Source of the DNA: JBQCHF01 sp051953655
Lineage (GTDB): Bacteria; Actinomycetota; Actinomycetes; Motilibacterales; Motilibacteraceae
DNA: 64,000 nt
Direction: 5' to 3'
Assembly (NCBI GenBank): GCA_051953655.1
Contig: JBQCIO010000141.1
Span: forward strand, 1 to 64,000
The position numbers and the translations under genes were made by a program. Within the stretch, counting starts at the first letter, position 1, and each line of letters starts with the position of its first letter. Positions 1 through 8,298 of the stretch are shown piece after piece. The notes under the pieces are model-generated. The model was given only the letters and a program-made list of their open reading frames with translations. It ran no database searches and was not told the DNA's origin.

Positions 1-747
1 CTGCTGGGTGACGCTCTGGCCGGCGACGTCGACGCGGACGAGCAGGTCGCGGTCCCGGCCGGTCTCGGTGCGTTCGAGGTCGATGCGCACCTCGACCCGG
101 CCGTCCGGGCGCTGCCCGTCGGCGGGGGGGGAGAGGGTGACCAGCGGGCGGACCTGGGCCAGCCGGGCGGTGCTCCAGGCGTGCAGGGCGACCGGCTTCC
201 AGATCCCGGCGGTGACCAGGGTCGGGCCCCAGTCCCAGCCGAAGTTGCACGCCATCTTCCGGACCAGGTTGGCCGGTTCGGGGAAGACGGTGGGCCGGTC
301 ACCGATCTGCGTCCGCAGCTGTTCGGCCTCGTCGTAGACCGAGGCGAGGCGCACCTCCAGCTCGCGGGCGCCACCGGCCAGCAGCCCGGTCACGTCGTAG
401 CGGTAGGAGCGGTGCATGTTGCGGGTGCTGCCGATCACCGCGCTGCCGAGCAGGACGGTGGCCATGGTGTCCAGCCCGTCGAAGACCAGGTCGACGCGCT
501 CGGGCCCGGCCGGCTCCGCGACGTCGGCCAGCTGGGTGCGGTAGGTCCACGCCGACCGGCCGATCCAGTGCTGGTCGCCCTCGTTGCGGTCCAGATAGGG
601 GTCGGCCAGCAGCCCGGCCGCCATCAGGTCCGTGTGGACGCACCCCGGCACCTGCGCCGGAAGCACGTGGCCGGCGACCTCGGCCGGTACCCCCTCGGCC
701 GGAGCGTGCAGGGTCCAGCCCGCAAGCAGGGGCAGGTGGCGGTCCAT
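1..747 (-). CDS. beta-mannosidase-like glycoside hydrolase family 2 protein (partial, 3' end off window)
   Basis: Only the first 249 codons are visible; the rest lies beyond the left edge (family members usually exceed 800 residues). The ATG at 747 has an AGGAG Shine-Dalgarno about 7 nt upstream. The visible part is the N-terminal sugar-binding jelly roll of GH2. The block NFGWDWGP at residues 168-175 and the early segments CVHTDL and DPYLDRNE are hallmarks of the beta-mannosidase branch, which removes non-reducing-end beta-D-mannose. There is no signal peptide, so it probably acts in the cytoplasm on imported oligosaccharides. It is divergent from the LacI regulator and ABC importer, suggesting shared control. 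The catalytic glutamates are outside the window, so substrate and activity rest on family resemblance. Confidence 0.9.
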   Translation of the reverse strand, partial: MDRHLPLLAGWTLHAPAEGVPAEVAGHVLPAQVPGCVHTDLMAAGLLADPYLDRNEGDQHWIGRSAWTYRTQLADVAEPAGPERVDLVFDGLDTMATVLLGSAVIGSTRNMHRSYRYDVTGLLAGGARELEVRLASVYDEAEQLRTQIGDRPTVFPEPANLVRKMACNFGWDWGPTLVTAGIWKPVALHAWSTARLAQVRPLVTLSPPADGQRPDGRVEVRIDLERTETGRDRDLLVRVDVAGQSVTQQ

Positions 748-798
748 CGGTGCTCCTACGGGAGAAGGGTCGTCGAGTCGTGGAGCCGCCACCGCCAG

Positions 799-1004
799 CA
801 GGTACGTATCAGGTGGGACGCTGCCCGATCTCGCGCTTCATGAAGCGAGCGGCTGGGGCGGAGGTTAGGAGCAGCGACGAACCCCGGTCAAGCATCACCT
901 GATTCGTAACAGGTCCTTGACACGGGTGCCCCCGGCTGTCACGGTCTGCACATCGACGGCTTCAGCGGTCCTCCGACCTGGAGTCGTAGCTGATACGAAG
1001 CAGG
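799..1004. promoter_or_regulatory. candidate LacI-family operator sites (three)
   Basis: Three imperfect palindromes centred on CG lie in the divergent promoter region: 799-813 (read on the minus strand CCTGATACGTACCTG), 898-913 (CCTGATTCGTAACAGG) and 989-1004 (GCTGATACGAAGCAGG). They share CTGATWCG followed by a degenerate CAGG half. A central CG within a 14-16 bp palindrome is the usual form of LacI-family operators, and the regulator gene starts 10 nt after the third site. This is inference from repetition and position. Confidence 0.5.
834..847. promoter_or_regulatory. perfect 14-bp palindrome between beta-mannosidase and lacI-type gene
   Basis: CGCTTCATGAAGCG is a perfect palindrome about 90 bp upstream of the beta-mannosidase start. 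It differs in sequence from the CTGATWCG sites in the same region, so it may be a second regulator's site (a DeoR-type protein is encoded at the end of the operon) or chance. Confidence 0.3.
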
Positions 1005-1013
1005 AGTGAACGC

Positions 1014-2060
1014 ATGGTGGTGAGGGCAACCCGGACGGCGCCGCGTCAGGCCGACGTGGCCCGCCTGGCGGGTGTCTCCCAGGCCACCGTGTCGGCCGTC
1101 ATCAACGGCCGCGCGCGGAACGCCGGCATCGCTGAACAGACCGTGCTGCGGGTCGAGGACGCCGTGCGGCAGCTGGGCTACGCGGTCAACGCCGCCGCCC
1201 GCAGCCTCAAGGGCAAGGGCAACCGGCTCATCGGCGTCCACTCGTTCGAGTCGATGTTCCCGGTCGACCAGCTGGACGTCTACCACGAGTTCCTGGCCGG
1301 CATCGAGCAGCAGGCGGTGGCGGAGGGCTACGACCTGGTCCTCTTCGCCTCCACCCAGTCCGCGGACGGTCGGCGCCACATCTTCCGCAACGGCGTCAAC
1401 CGGCTCGCCCTCGCGGACGGCAGCGTCCTCATCGGTGTCGAGCACGGCACGGACGAGCTCGCCCGGCTCGCCGGCGAGGGCTACCCCTTCGTCCACATCG
1501 GCAAGCGGACCGTCGACGGCGCCGCCCTGGCCTGGGTCGGTGCGGACTACGCCACGGCCACCGCCGACGTCGTGGGTCGGTTGACCGGGAGCGGCCACCG
1601 CCGCATCGCGTTCATCACCCCGCCGGAGCGGATGGAGAGTCAGCTCGACAAGGAGAACGGCTACCGGTCTGCCTGCGCCACGCACAAGCTGCCCGAGCTC
1701 ATGTACGTGGTGGATCCGGCCTGCCTGGACCAGGAGTGGCTGGACGCCGTGCTCGGTGCAGGGGTGACCGCACTGCTGCTCGAGGGTTCGGCCATGGTCG
1801 AGCCGGTGGCCCGGTTGCTGGCCGCGCGCGGGCTGACCGTCCCCGAGGACGTCTCCGTGGTGGTCCTGATGAACCTTCCGTCCACCGACCTGCCGCGGTG
1901 GAGCGACCTGCACATCCCGCGCAACGAGCTCGGGCGGGCCTCGGTCCGCTTGCTGCTCCAGCTGCTCGGCGAGGTCGAGCCCGAACTGGACCGCCACCTG
2001 CTGCTCCCGTGCGGCGCGCCGTCGGACGCGAGCATCGCCCCCGCACCCGACCGGCACTGA
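1014..2060 (+). CDS. LacI family transcriptional regulator
   Basis: 348 residues, the normal length for LacI repressors. An N-terminal helix-turn-helix lies at residues 13-32 (QADVARLAGVSQATVSAVIN), followed by the hinge segment near residues 58-70 and a periplasmic-binding-protein-like effector domain beginning KGNRLIGV. The ATG at 1014 has AGGAG 7 nt upstream. It probably binds the sugar or sugar phosphate released by this locus and represses the divergent beta-mannosidase and the importer behind it. Three related CG-centred palindromes sit immediately upstream, consistent with autoregulation. The effector is unknown. Family assignment is firm; target assignment is from position. Confidence 0.95.
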   Translation: MVVRATRTAPRQADVARLAGVSQATVSAVINGRARNAGIAEQTVLRVEDAVRQLGYAVNAAARSLKGKGNRLIGVHSFESMFPVDQLDVYHEFLAGIEQQAVAEGYDLVLFASTQSADGRRHIFRNGVNRLALADGSVLIGVEHGTDELARLAGEGYPFVHIGKRTVDGAALAWVGADYATATADVVGRLTGSGHRRIAFITPPERMESQLDKENGYRSACATHKLPELMYVVDPACLDQEWLDAVLGAGVTALLLEGSAMVEPVARLLAARGLTVPEDVSVVVLMNLPSTDLPRWSDLHIPRNELGRASVRLLLQLLGEVEPELDRHLLLPCGAPSDASIAPAPDRH

Positions 2061-2167
2061 CCTTCTCGGCCCCGACGCCTGACCGCACGTCCCGACCCGC
2101 AGCTCGGCTCCGCGAGCCTGCGCTCCGTCCGCGTGCCTTCGATGCCGCACCGGCAACCGATCCATCC

Positions 2168-2222
2168 CCTGACCGATCGCCCCTGACCGACCGTCTCTGA
2201 GCGACCACCCCTGACCGCCGTC
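2168..2222. repeat. 14-bp tandem repeat, four units, before ABC binding-protein gene
   Basis: Four consecutive units of 14, 14, 14 and 13 bp start at 2168, 2182, 2196 and 2210, each of the form CCTGACCGAYCGYC with small changes. They fill the gap between the regulator stop and the Shine-Dalgarno of the substrate-binding protein. No reading frame uses them. They could bind a protein or reflect slippage. Confidence 0.6.
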
Positions 2223-2256
2223 TCCCCGCCCCTCCCTTCGGAAGGAAGACTCCCCC

Positions 2257-3594
2257 ATGGTCCTTCGTCCCTCGCGCCGGCTGGCGCTGGCCGCCCTGTG
2301 CGGCAGCGTCCTGCTCGCCGCCGGCTGCGGCACCAACACCGGTGGCGCCTCCTCGGACGCCGCGGCGTCCGGCTCGTCCTCCTCGAGCGCGCCGCAAACC
2401 CTCACCGTCTGGTTCCCCGGCAACTCCGCACCCGAGGTCGACCTGGTCACCAAGACCCTGGTGCCGGAGTTCGAGAAGGCCAACAACGCCAAGGTCCAGG
2501 TGACCTACGTCGACTGGGGACAGATCTCGCCCAAGCTCAACGCCGCGTTCGCGGGCAACACCGCACCGGACGTCTTCGGGCACGGGCCGGCCGCCGCCGC
2601 CGGGTTCGCCAAGGCCGACCGCATCGCCACCCTGGACGACGACATCGCGGCGATGCCGGCCGACGCGCGCCAGGACCTGTCCCCGTACCTGGACGGCGGG
2701 AAGGTGGACGGCAAGCAGTACCTCGTCCCCCTGGGAGGCACCGGCGTGCTGGTCGCCTACCGCAAGGACCTCTTCCAGGCCGCTGGGCTCGACCCCGCGT
2801 CTCCGCCCACCACCTGGGACCAGGCGCTGCAGGACGCGGAGAAGCTGACCGTCCGCAAGAACGGTCAGGTCGCCCAGGCCGGCCTGCTGCTGCAGTCGGC
2901 GGCCATCCAGCGGGTGCAGACCTACACCGCGCTCCTCGGCTCCTACGGCGGTTCGCTGCTGACGCCGGACGGCAAGAAGTCCGCGTGGAACAGCCCTGAG
3001 GGTGCCAAGGCGCTGCAGTACTTCGTCGACCTCTACCGGGGCGGCAACCCCGTCAGCAACCAGCTCGGCGCCGACTTCGCCAATGCGCCCGCAGGGCAGA
3101 ACCCGCTGGCCACCGGGAAGGCGGCCATGGTCCTGGCGACCTCGAGCCAGGTCGCCAACATCGTCAAGGCCCGTCCCGACCTCGCGGACAAGATCGGCGT
3201 CCTCGGACCGTTGTCGGCCAGCACCGCCAAGGCGTTCGGCGGCCCCGGCCCGGGCCTGTTCATCAACAAGGACTCGAAGAACAAGGACCTGGCCTGGAAG
3301 TTCATCGAGTTCATGGTGTCCAAGAACGTGACCGACCGGTACGCCCAGGCTGCTGGCCTGCTCCCCGCCCTGGCCTCCAGCGCGAGCGGCAGCTACGTGC
3401 AGCAGAACCCCCTCATGAAGGAGTTCATCCAGGCTGCTCCGGCCTACCTCGGCAGCCCCAACGTGCCGGCCTGGGTTCAGGTGCGTGACGTCCTGGACAA
3501 GCACCTCGAGCAGGCGCTCAACGGCAAGGTGAGCGCCGCGCAGGCCCTGTCCGACGCGGCCTCCGAGGCCGACCCGCTCCTGGCAGCGCAGTGA
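2257..3594 (+). CDS. ABC transporter sugar-binding lipoprotein
   Basis: 445-residue extracellular solute-binding protein of the carbohydrate family 1 type. The N-terminus is a lipoprotein signal: RR at residues 7-8, a hydrophobic core, and the lipobox AAGC with the modified cysteine at C24, followed by a Gly/Ser/Ala-rich tether. The mature part begins TLTVWFPGN, typical of maltose/glycerol-phosphate-type binding proteins. GGAAGGAAG precedes the ATG at 2257. It captures a sugar or oligosaccharide outside the membrane and delivers it to the two permeases that overlap it. The beta-mannosidase next door suggests a mannoside, but the ligand cannot be read from sequence. Confidence 0.95.
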   Translation: MVLRPSRRLALAALCGSVLLAAGCGTNTGGASSDAAASGSSSSSAPQTLTVWFPGNSAPEVDLVTKTLVPEFEKANNAKVQVTYVDWGQISPKLNAAFAGNTAPDVFGHGPAAAAGFAKADRIATLDDDIAAMPADARQDLSPYLDGGKVDGKQYLVPLGGTGVLVAYRKDLFQAAGLDPASPPTTWDQALQDAEKLTVRKNGQVAQAGLLLQSAAIQRVQTYTALLGSYGGSLLTPDGKKSAWNSPEGAKALQYFVDLYRGGNPVSNQLGADFANAPAGQNPLATGKAAMVLATSSQVANIVKARPDLADKIGVLGPLSASTAKAFGGPGPGLFINKDSKNKDLAWKFIEFMVSKNVTDRYAQAAGLLPALASSASGSYVQQNPLMKEFIQAAPAYLGSPNVPAWVQVRDVLDKHLEQALNGKVSAAQALSDAASEADPLLAAQ

Positions 3595-4535
3595 CGGTCC
3601 TCGCTCCACGGGCTGGGTCCGCCACCCGGCGGACCCAGCCCGCCGTCCCACCCACCCGCCGACGCGGCGGCGCCACGAGGCGCAAGCGGCTGATGGGCCT
3701 CGCCTTCGTCGCTCCGGCCGTCGCCTACATGGTGGTCACCCACCTCTACCCGATGCTCTATGGGTTCTGGCTGAGCTTCACCAGCTACAGCCCGTTGGAC
3801 CGCGGTGCGCCGACGTTCGTCGGCGTCCAGAACTACCGGAGCCTCGCCCACTCGAGCGACTTCCTGCACTCGATCCGGGTCACCGTGCAGTTCGTGGCCG
3901 AGGTGCTCCCTTTCGCGGTCGTGATCGCGCTGGGCCTGGCGATCCTCGCCAACGGCAAGGTGCGGGGCATCGGGATCTGGCGGGCGGGTCTTTTCCTCCC
4001 GCGGATCGTCCCGCTGACGGCGGTCAGCCTGGTCTGGCTGTGGCTCTACTCCCCGGAGGGCTGGTTCAACAGCCTGCTGGGCCACGTGGGGCTCGCCCCG
4101 CACAGCTGGCTGCTCGACGAGGGGACCGCCCTGCACGCCGTCGCGGTGATGCGCGTCTGGAAGGCGCTGGGCGGCAACATGGTCCTCTTCCTCGCCGGCC
4201 TGCAGGCGATCCCGGCGACGCTCTACGAGGCGGCGACCATCGACGGGGCCGGCGCCTGGGCCCGCTTCCGGCACGTGACGCTGCCCGGCCTGCGACCGGT
4301 CATGGTCTACGTCGTCACGGTGAACATCGTCTACCTCGCGCAGTCGTTCGCGGAGATCTTCATCCTGACCGGCGGTGGTCCGCTCGGGTCCACGACCACG
4401 ACGAACTACCTCATCTATCAGCAGGCCTTCCAGAACAACCAGTTCGGCTCCGCCAGCGCCATGGCGTTCGTGCTGTTCGCGCTGATCTTCGCCTTCTCGC
4501 TGGTGTCGCTGCGCGGCATGGGTAGGGAGACGTGA
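3591..4535 (+). CDS. ABC sugar transporter permease, MalF/UgpA type
   Basis: 314 residues, GTG start overlapping the binding-protein stop as GTGA. A basic N-terminus is followed by about six hydrophobic membrane segments. The cytoplasmic EAA loop that docks the ATPase is clear at residues 212-236 (YEAATIDGAGAWARF then LPGLRP). It forms the membrane channel with the next protein. No ATP-binding subunit is encoded in this operon; actinobacterial carbohydrate importers of this class often share one ATPase (MsiK type) encoded elsewhere, so that is the likely arrangement. Confidence 0.95.
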   Translation: MTVLAPRAGSATRRTQPAVPPTRRRGGATRRKRLMGLAFVAPAVAYMVVTHLYPMLYGFWLSFTSYSPLDRGAPTFVGVQNYRSLAHSSDFLHSIRVTVQFVAEVLPFAVVIALGLAILANGKVRGIGIWRAGLFLPRIVPLTAVSLVWLWLYSPEGWFNSLLGHVGLAPHSWLLDEGTALHAVAVMRVWKALGGNMVLFLAGLQAIPATLYEAATIDGAGAWARFRHVTLPGLRPVMVYVVTVNIVYLAQSFAEIFILTGGGPLGSTTTTNYLIYQQAFQNNQFGSASAMAFVLFALIFAFSLVSLRGMGRET

Positions 4536-5416
4536 GCGCGGTCATGACGAGCACGAGGGCGGCCTCCCGTCGGCGCGGCTCGCTCCTCGCGCTCGTCATC
4601 GCGACGATCCTCGTGCTCATCCCGTTCTGGTGGATGCTGTCCATCGCCTTCAAGCCCGAGACCGAGGTGTTCAGCGAGCAGCCGCGGCTGCTGCCGGCGC
4701 ACCCGACGCTGCACAACTTCACCGTGGCCTTCGTCGACGGCAACATGGGACGGGCTCTGGTCAACTCGCTGCTGGTGGCCGTGCTGGTCGTGGTGACCAA
4801 CTGCGTCTTCGCCCTGCTGGCCGGCTACGCCTTCGCCAAGCTCCCCTTCCGGGGCAGCACGCCGATCTTCCTCGCCATCGTCGCGACGACGATGGTGCCG
4901 GTCGCGGTCACGCTGATCCCGCTGTTCCTCGTCACCAAGGGCATCCCGTTCGCAGGCGGCAACGACGGGCTGGGGCGCGGCGGCGCGGGCCTGCTCGACT
5001 CGCTGGGCGGTCTGTCGCTCCCGCACCTCATCGGTCCGCTCAACATCTTCCTTGCGCGGCAGTACTTCCTCGGCCTCGCCGACGAGCTCGGCGAGGCCGG
5101 GAGGGTGGACGGCGCCGGCGAGCTCGCCATCTTCTGGCGGATCTACGTCCCGCTCGCCAGGCCGCTGGTGGCCACCGTCGCGGTCTTCGCCTTCACCTCG
5201 GTGTGGGACGACTTCCTCTGGCCGTTGGTCATCACCAACTCGCCCGAGGTCGAGACCGTGCAGCTCGCGCTGAGCAAGTTCCTCGTGGGCGGCAACATCT
5301 CCTACGGACCCGCCATGGCCGGCTCCGTCCTCGTGCTGCTGCCGGTCCTCGCCGTCTTCCTCTTCAACCAACGCAGCTTCATCGCCGGCCTGTCCGAAGG
5401 CGGCGTGAAGGGATGA
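4532..5416 (+). CDS. ABC sugar transporter permease, MalG/UgpE type
   Basis: 294 residues, GTG start overlapping the upstream permease stop (GTGA). About six membrane segments; the EAA loop is at residues 182-212 (ELGEAGRVDGAGELAIFW, then PLARP). An insertion around residues 145-165, rich in Gly, separates two membrane segments. It pairs with the preceding permease. Overlaps on both sides indicate tight translational coupling. No ATPase follows; the next gene is an oxidoreductase. Confidence 0.95.
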   Translation: MSAVMTSTRAASRRRGSLLALVIATILVLIPFWWMLSIAFKPETEVFSEQPRLLPAHPTLHNFTVAFVDGNMGRALVNSLLVAVLVVVTNCVFALLAGYAFAKLPFRGSTPIFLAIVATTMVPVAVTLIPLFLVTKGIPFAGGNDGLGRGGAGLLDSLGGLSLPHLIGPLNIFLARQYFLGLADELGEAGRVDGAGELAIFWRIYVPLARPLVATVAVFAFTSVWDDFLWPLVITNSPEVETVQLALSKFLVGGNISYGPAMAGSVLVLLPVLAVFLFNQRSFIAGLSEGGVKG

Positions 5417-7047
5417 GCATGCACGAGACCCGAACAGCCCTCCTCGTCGTCGGCGGCGGCCTCGGCGGCGTCGCCGCCGCGCTCACCGCGGCCCGGCTCG
5501 GTCACCAGGTCGTCCTCACCGAGGAGACCGACTGGTTGGGCGGACAGCTCACCAGCCAGGCGGTGCCGCCGGACGAGCACCCGTGGATCGAGTCCCGCTA
5601 CGCCTCGGCGAGCTACCGGCGGCTGCGCAGCTCCATCCGCGACTACTACCGGCGGGCCTATCCGCTGAGGTCCGAGGTGGCCGCGGACGCGCTGCTCAAC
5701 CCCGGCCTCGGCGTCGTCAGCCCGATCTGCCACGAGCCCCGGGTGGCCGTCGCCGCCCTCGACGAGCTGCTGGCCCCGTACCGGGCCTGTGGGCGGATCC
5801 TCGTCCTGCTGCGCCACCGCCCGCTCTCGGTGGAGTGCGCCGGGGACAAGGTGGACGCCGTCACCTTCCAGCGCCTCTCCGACGGAGCGTCGGTGACCAT
5901 CGGCGCGGACTACGTCGTCGACGCCACCGAGCTCGGCGACCTGCTCCCCCTCGCCGGAGTGGAGCACGTCGTCGGCGCCGAAGGGGTGGACGAGACCGGT
6001 GAGCTGCACGCGGCCCCGGTGGCCGACCCGCTCGACCAGCAGGCCTTCTCCTGGTGCTTCCCCATGGAGCACCGCGCCGGTGAGGACCACACCATCGACC
6101 AGCCGGACGGCTACGAGTACTGGCGCACGCACGTGCCCTCCTTCTGGCCCGGCCCGCAGCTGTCCTGGGTGGACGTCGAGCCCATCGACCTCGCCGTGCG
6201 CGAGCGGCACATCTTCGCGGCGGACGGCCACGTGCCCGGTCGGCACGACCTGTGGCACTACCGCCGGATCCTCGCCCGTGAGCAGTACGTGCCGGGGACG
6301 GTGGCGCACGACGTCACGCTGGTGAACTGGCCGCAGGTGGACTACTGGGACGCCCCGCTCGTGGGGCCGGGTGCGGACCCTGAGCGAGCGCTCGAGGGGG
6401 CCCGCTCCCTGTCGCTGTCGTTCCTGTACTGGATGCAGACCGAGGCTCCCCGCCTGGACGGTGGCACGGGCTACGCCGGGCTCCGGCTCCGTCCGGACGT
6501 CGTCGACACGGTGGACGGCCTGGCGAAGGCGCCGTACATCCGCGAGTCGCGGCGGATCCGCGCCGAGTTCACGGTGCTGGAGCAGCACGTCGGGGTGGAG
6601 GCGCGCGGGGAGCTCGCCGGCTCGGAGGTCTTCGCCGACGCCGTGGGCGTCGGCTCCTACCGGATCGACCTGCACCCCAGCACCGCCGGGCGCACCTACG
6701 TCGACGTCGACTGCTATCCCTTCCAGATCCCGCTCGGGGCGCTGCTGCCGCAGCGGGTGGACAACCTGCTGCCGGCGAACAAGAACATCGGCACCACGCA
6801 TGTGACCAACGGGTGCTACCGGCTGCACCCGGTGGAGTGGAGCATCGGCGAAGCGGTCGGGGCGCTCGTGGCGCAGTCGTTGATGCTGGGGCTGCCGCCG
6901 CGGAAGGTGCGCGCCGACAGCAGGCTGCTGGAGGACTTCCAGCGTCTGCTGACCGACACCCTGGGCGTGCCGATCGCGTGGCCCGACGACATCCGCGGCA
7001 CCGCCTGCGGGCGCGCGCCGGCGGTGGCGCAGCTGGTGGAGCCGTGA
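5413..7047 (+). CDS. FAD-dependent oxidoreductase of sugar-import operon
   Basis: 544 residues, ATG overlapping the permease stop as ATGA (a second ATG at 5419 is possible). The N-terminus has a dinucleotide fold, LLVVGGGLGGVAAA (glycines near residues 14-19), followed by TEETDWLGGQLTSQ, which is typical of the FAD-dependent oxidoreductase family PF12831. Members recur in sugar-catabolism operons of actinobacteria and are sometimes labelled xanthan-lyase-like, but their reaction is not well established. Operon position suggests it oxidises the imported sugar or a glycoside derived from it. No signal peptide or membrane segment is seen, so it is cytoplasmic. The specific reaction is unknown. 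Confidence 0.85.
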   Translation: MSMHETRTALLVVGGGLGGVAAALTAARLGHQVVLTEETDWLGGQLTSQAVPPDEHPWIESRYASASYRRLRSSIRDYYRRAYPLRSEVAADALLNPGLGVVSPICHEPRVAVAALDELLAPYRACGRILVLLRHRPLSVECAGDKVDAVTFQRLSDGASVTIGADYVVDATELGDLLPLAGVEHVVGAEGVDETGELHAAPVADPLDQQAFSWCFPMEHRAGEDHTIDQPDGYEYWRTHVPSFWPGPQLSWVDVEPIDLAVRERHIFAADGHVPGRHDLWHYRRILAREQYVPGTVAHDVTLVNWPQVDYWDAPLVGPGADPERALEGARSLSLSFLYWMQTEAPRLDGGTGYAGLRLRPDVVDTVDGLAKAPYIRESRRIRAEFTVLEQHVGVEARGELAGSEVFADAVGVGSYRIDLHPSTAGRTYVDVDCYPFQIPLGALLPQRVDNLLPANKNIGTTHVTNGCYRLHPVEWSIGEAVGALVAQSLMLGLPPRKVRADSRLLEDFQRLLTDTLGVPIAWPDDIRGTACGRAPAVAQLVEP

Positions 7048-7358
7048 GCGCGGCCACGGCGACCCCGGCCGACGGGACCGGACTGCGCTCGGCCACCCGC
7101 CGGCGAAGGGCGGCGCTCGTCTCCGTCCTTCGCCGCACGGGGTACCTGACCCTCGAGGACGCCCGGCTCCTGGCGGCCGGCACGGGTGTCGGGTGCTCGG
7201 AGGCGACGCTCCGGCGCGACCTCGCCTGGGTCGCCGAGCACCTGCTCGCCCAGCGCGTGCACGGCGGGGTCGTGCTGCACCCGCTGGGAGCCGGACGTGC
7301 CGGGGCGACGCCGGCTCCGCGGCCTGGGGCAGGGAGGGCGTTCGACCGCGCCGGATGA
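7044..7358 (+). CDS. stand-alone DeoR-type helix-turn-helix protein
   Basis: 104 residues, GTG start overlapping the oxidoreductase stop (GTGA). Residues about 20-80 match the DeoR N-terminal domain: the segment SEATLRRDLAWV corresponds to the recognition helix and is followed by QRVHGGVVL, the usual RxHGG end of that domain. The sugar-phosphate-sensing domain of normal 250-residue DeoR regulators is missing; only a short Pro/Gly/Ala tail follows before the stop. It may be a small DNA-binding accessory regulator of the sugar operon, or the remnant of a full regulator. I see no downstream continuation of the sensor domain in another frame. Confidence 0.75.
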   Translation: MSAATATPADGTGLRSATRRRRAALVSVLRRTGYLTLEDARLLAAGTGVGCSEATLRRDLAWVAEHLLAQRVHGGVVLHPLGAGRAGATPAPRPGAGRAFDRAG

Positions 7359-7381
7359 TCTCCCTGCAGTAGCGTCCCAGG

Positions 7382-8254
7382 GTGGCGGCGCTGCGGGGGT
7401 TCGAGCAGGTGACCGGGCTGGTGCCCGGTCAGCACGTCGCCTGGGCCTACGCCGACCGCGCCGAGCTGGGGCAGGTGCTGGCGGACTTCCTCGCCGAGGG
7501 CCACCGCCGGAACGAGCAGCTGCGGCTGCTGGGCACCGCGACGCGGGCCGAGCTGCTCGTCCTCCTGGACGGTCTGCCGGCTCGGGACGAGCTGCTCGAG
7601 GCCGGCCAGCTCGAGGTCGCCTCGCTGCAGCGCGCGGACGGCTCCTTCGTGCTCGCCGACCCGACCGCCCAGGTGGCGGCCGTGGCGGCCGGAGTCGCCG
7701 CCGCCGTGTCGCAGGGCTGGTCGGGCCAGCGGGTGGCCGTGCTGAACACCGAGGTCGGCGAGTGGACCCTGGAGCAGCGGGCGCGGCTCGAGGCCTACGA
7801 GCTGGCCGTGGACGCGCTGTTCGACCGGCTGCCGCTCACCGCGCTCTGCCTCTACCCCGCCGGCGCCGGCCGACGGATCGGGCCGCCGATGGTGCTGCAC
7901 TCGCTGCAGCACGTCCCCCGCCGGCCGGGCGCCCTCGTGCCGCAGGTGCAGGTGCGCGCCCGCGACGACGTCGTGTCCCTGGTCGGCGAGCTCGACATGG
8001 CGGTCGCCGACGAGGTGGAGCAGGTCCTGTACCGGGTCGGCGAGCACCTCGACGACGACGGCGAGCTGCGGATCGACCTGCGCGAGCTGGAGTTCCTCGA
8101 CCTGCACGGCGCCCGCACCCTCGCCCGGGTGGCGCGCCGCCTCGACGTCGACGGCCGGCGGCTGGTCCTGTCCGGCGCGCGCCCACCCGCCGAACGGTGC
8201 CTCGAGCTGTTCGGCCTGTCCGGTCTGTTCGGTCTGCCCGGTACGCACGGCTGA
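7382..8254 (+). CDS. MEDS domain - STAS domain regulatory protein
   Basis: 290 residues with a GTG start. Residues about 10-165 resemble the MEDS sensory domain (PGQHVAWAYAD, then the strand-rich core ending LCLYPAG), found in many actinobacteria next to anti-sigma antagonists. Residues about 190-285 form a STAS domain (LVGELDMAVADEVEQVL, then RIDLRELEFLDLHGARTL). The usual phosphorylatable serine/threonine after the D-L segment is replaced by histidine (DLHGA where DSSG or DSTG is common). It is probably a partner-switching component that binds an anti-sigma kinase. The C-terminus contains a short FGLSGLFGL repeat encoded by near-identical 15-bp units. Confidence 0.8.
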   Translation: MAALRGFEQVTGLVPGQHVAWAYADRAELGQVLADFLAEGHRRNEQLRLLGTATRAELLVLLDGLPARDELLEAGQLEVASLQRADGSFVLADPTAQVAAVAAGVAAAVSQGWSGQRVAVLNTEVGEWTLEQRARLEAYELAVDALFDRLPLTALCLYPAGAGRRIGPPMVLHSLQHVPRRPGALVPQVQVRARDDVVSLVGELDMAVADEVEQVLYRVGEHLDDDGELRIDLRELEFLDLHGARTLARVARRLDVDGRRLVLSGARPPAERCLELFGLSGLFGLPGTHG

Positions 8255-8298
8255 CGGGCCGGTCGCCGGCGGCTGACCGGGCGACGCCGCCTCAAGGG

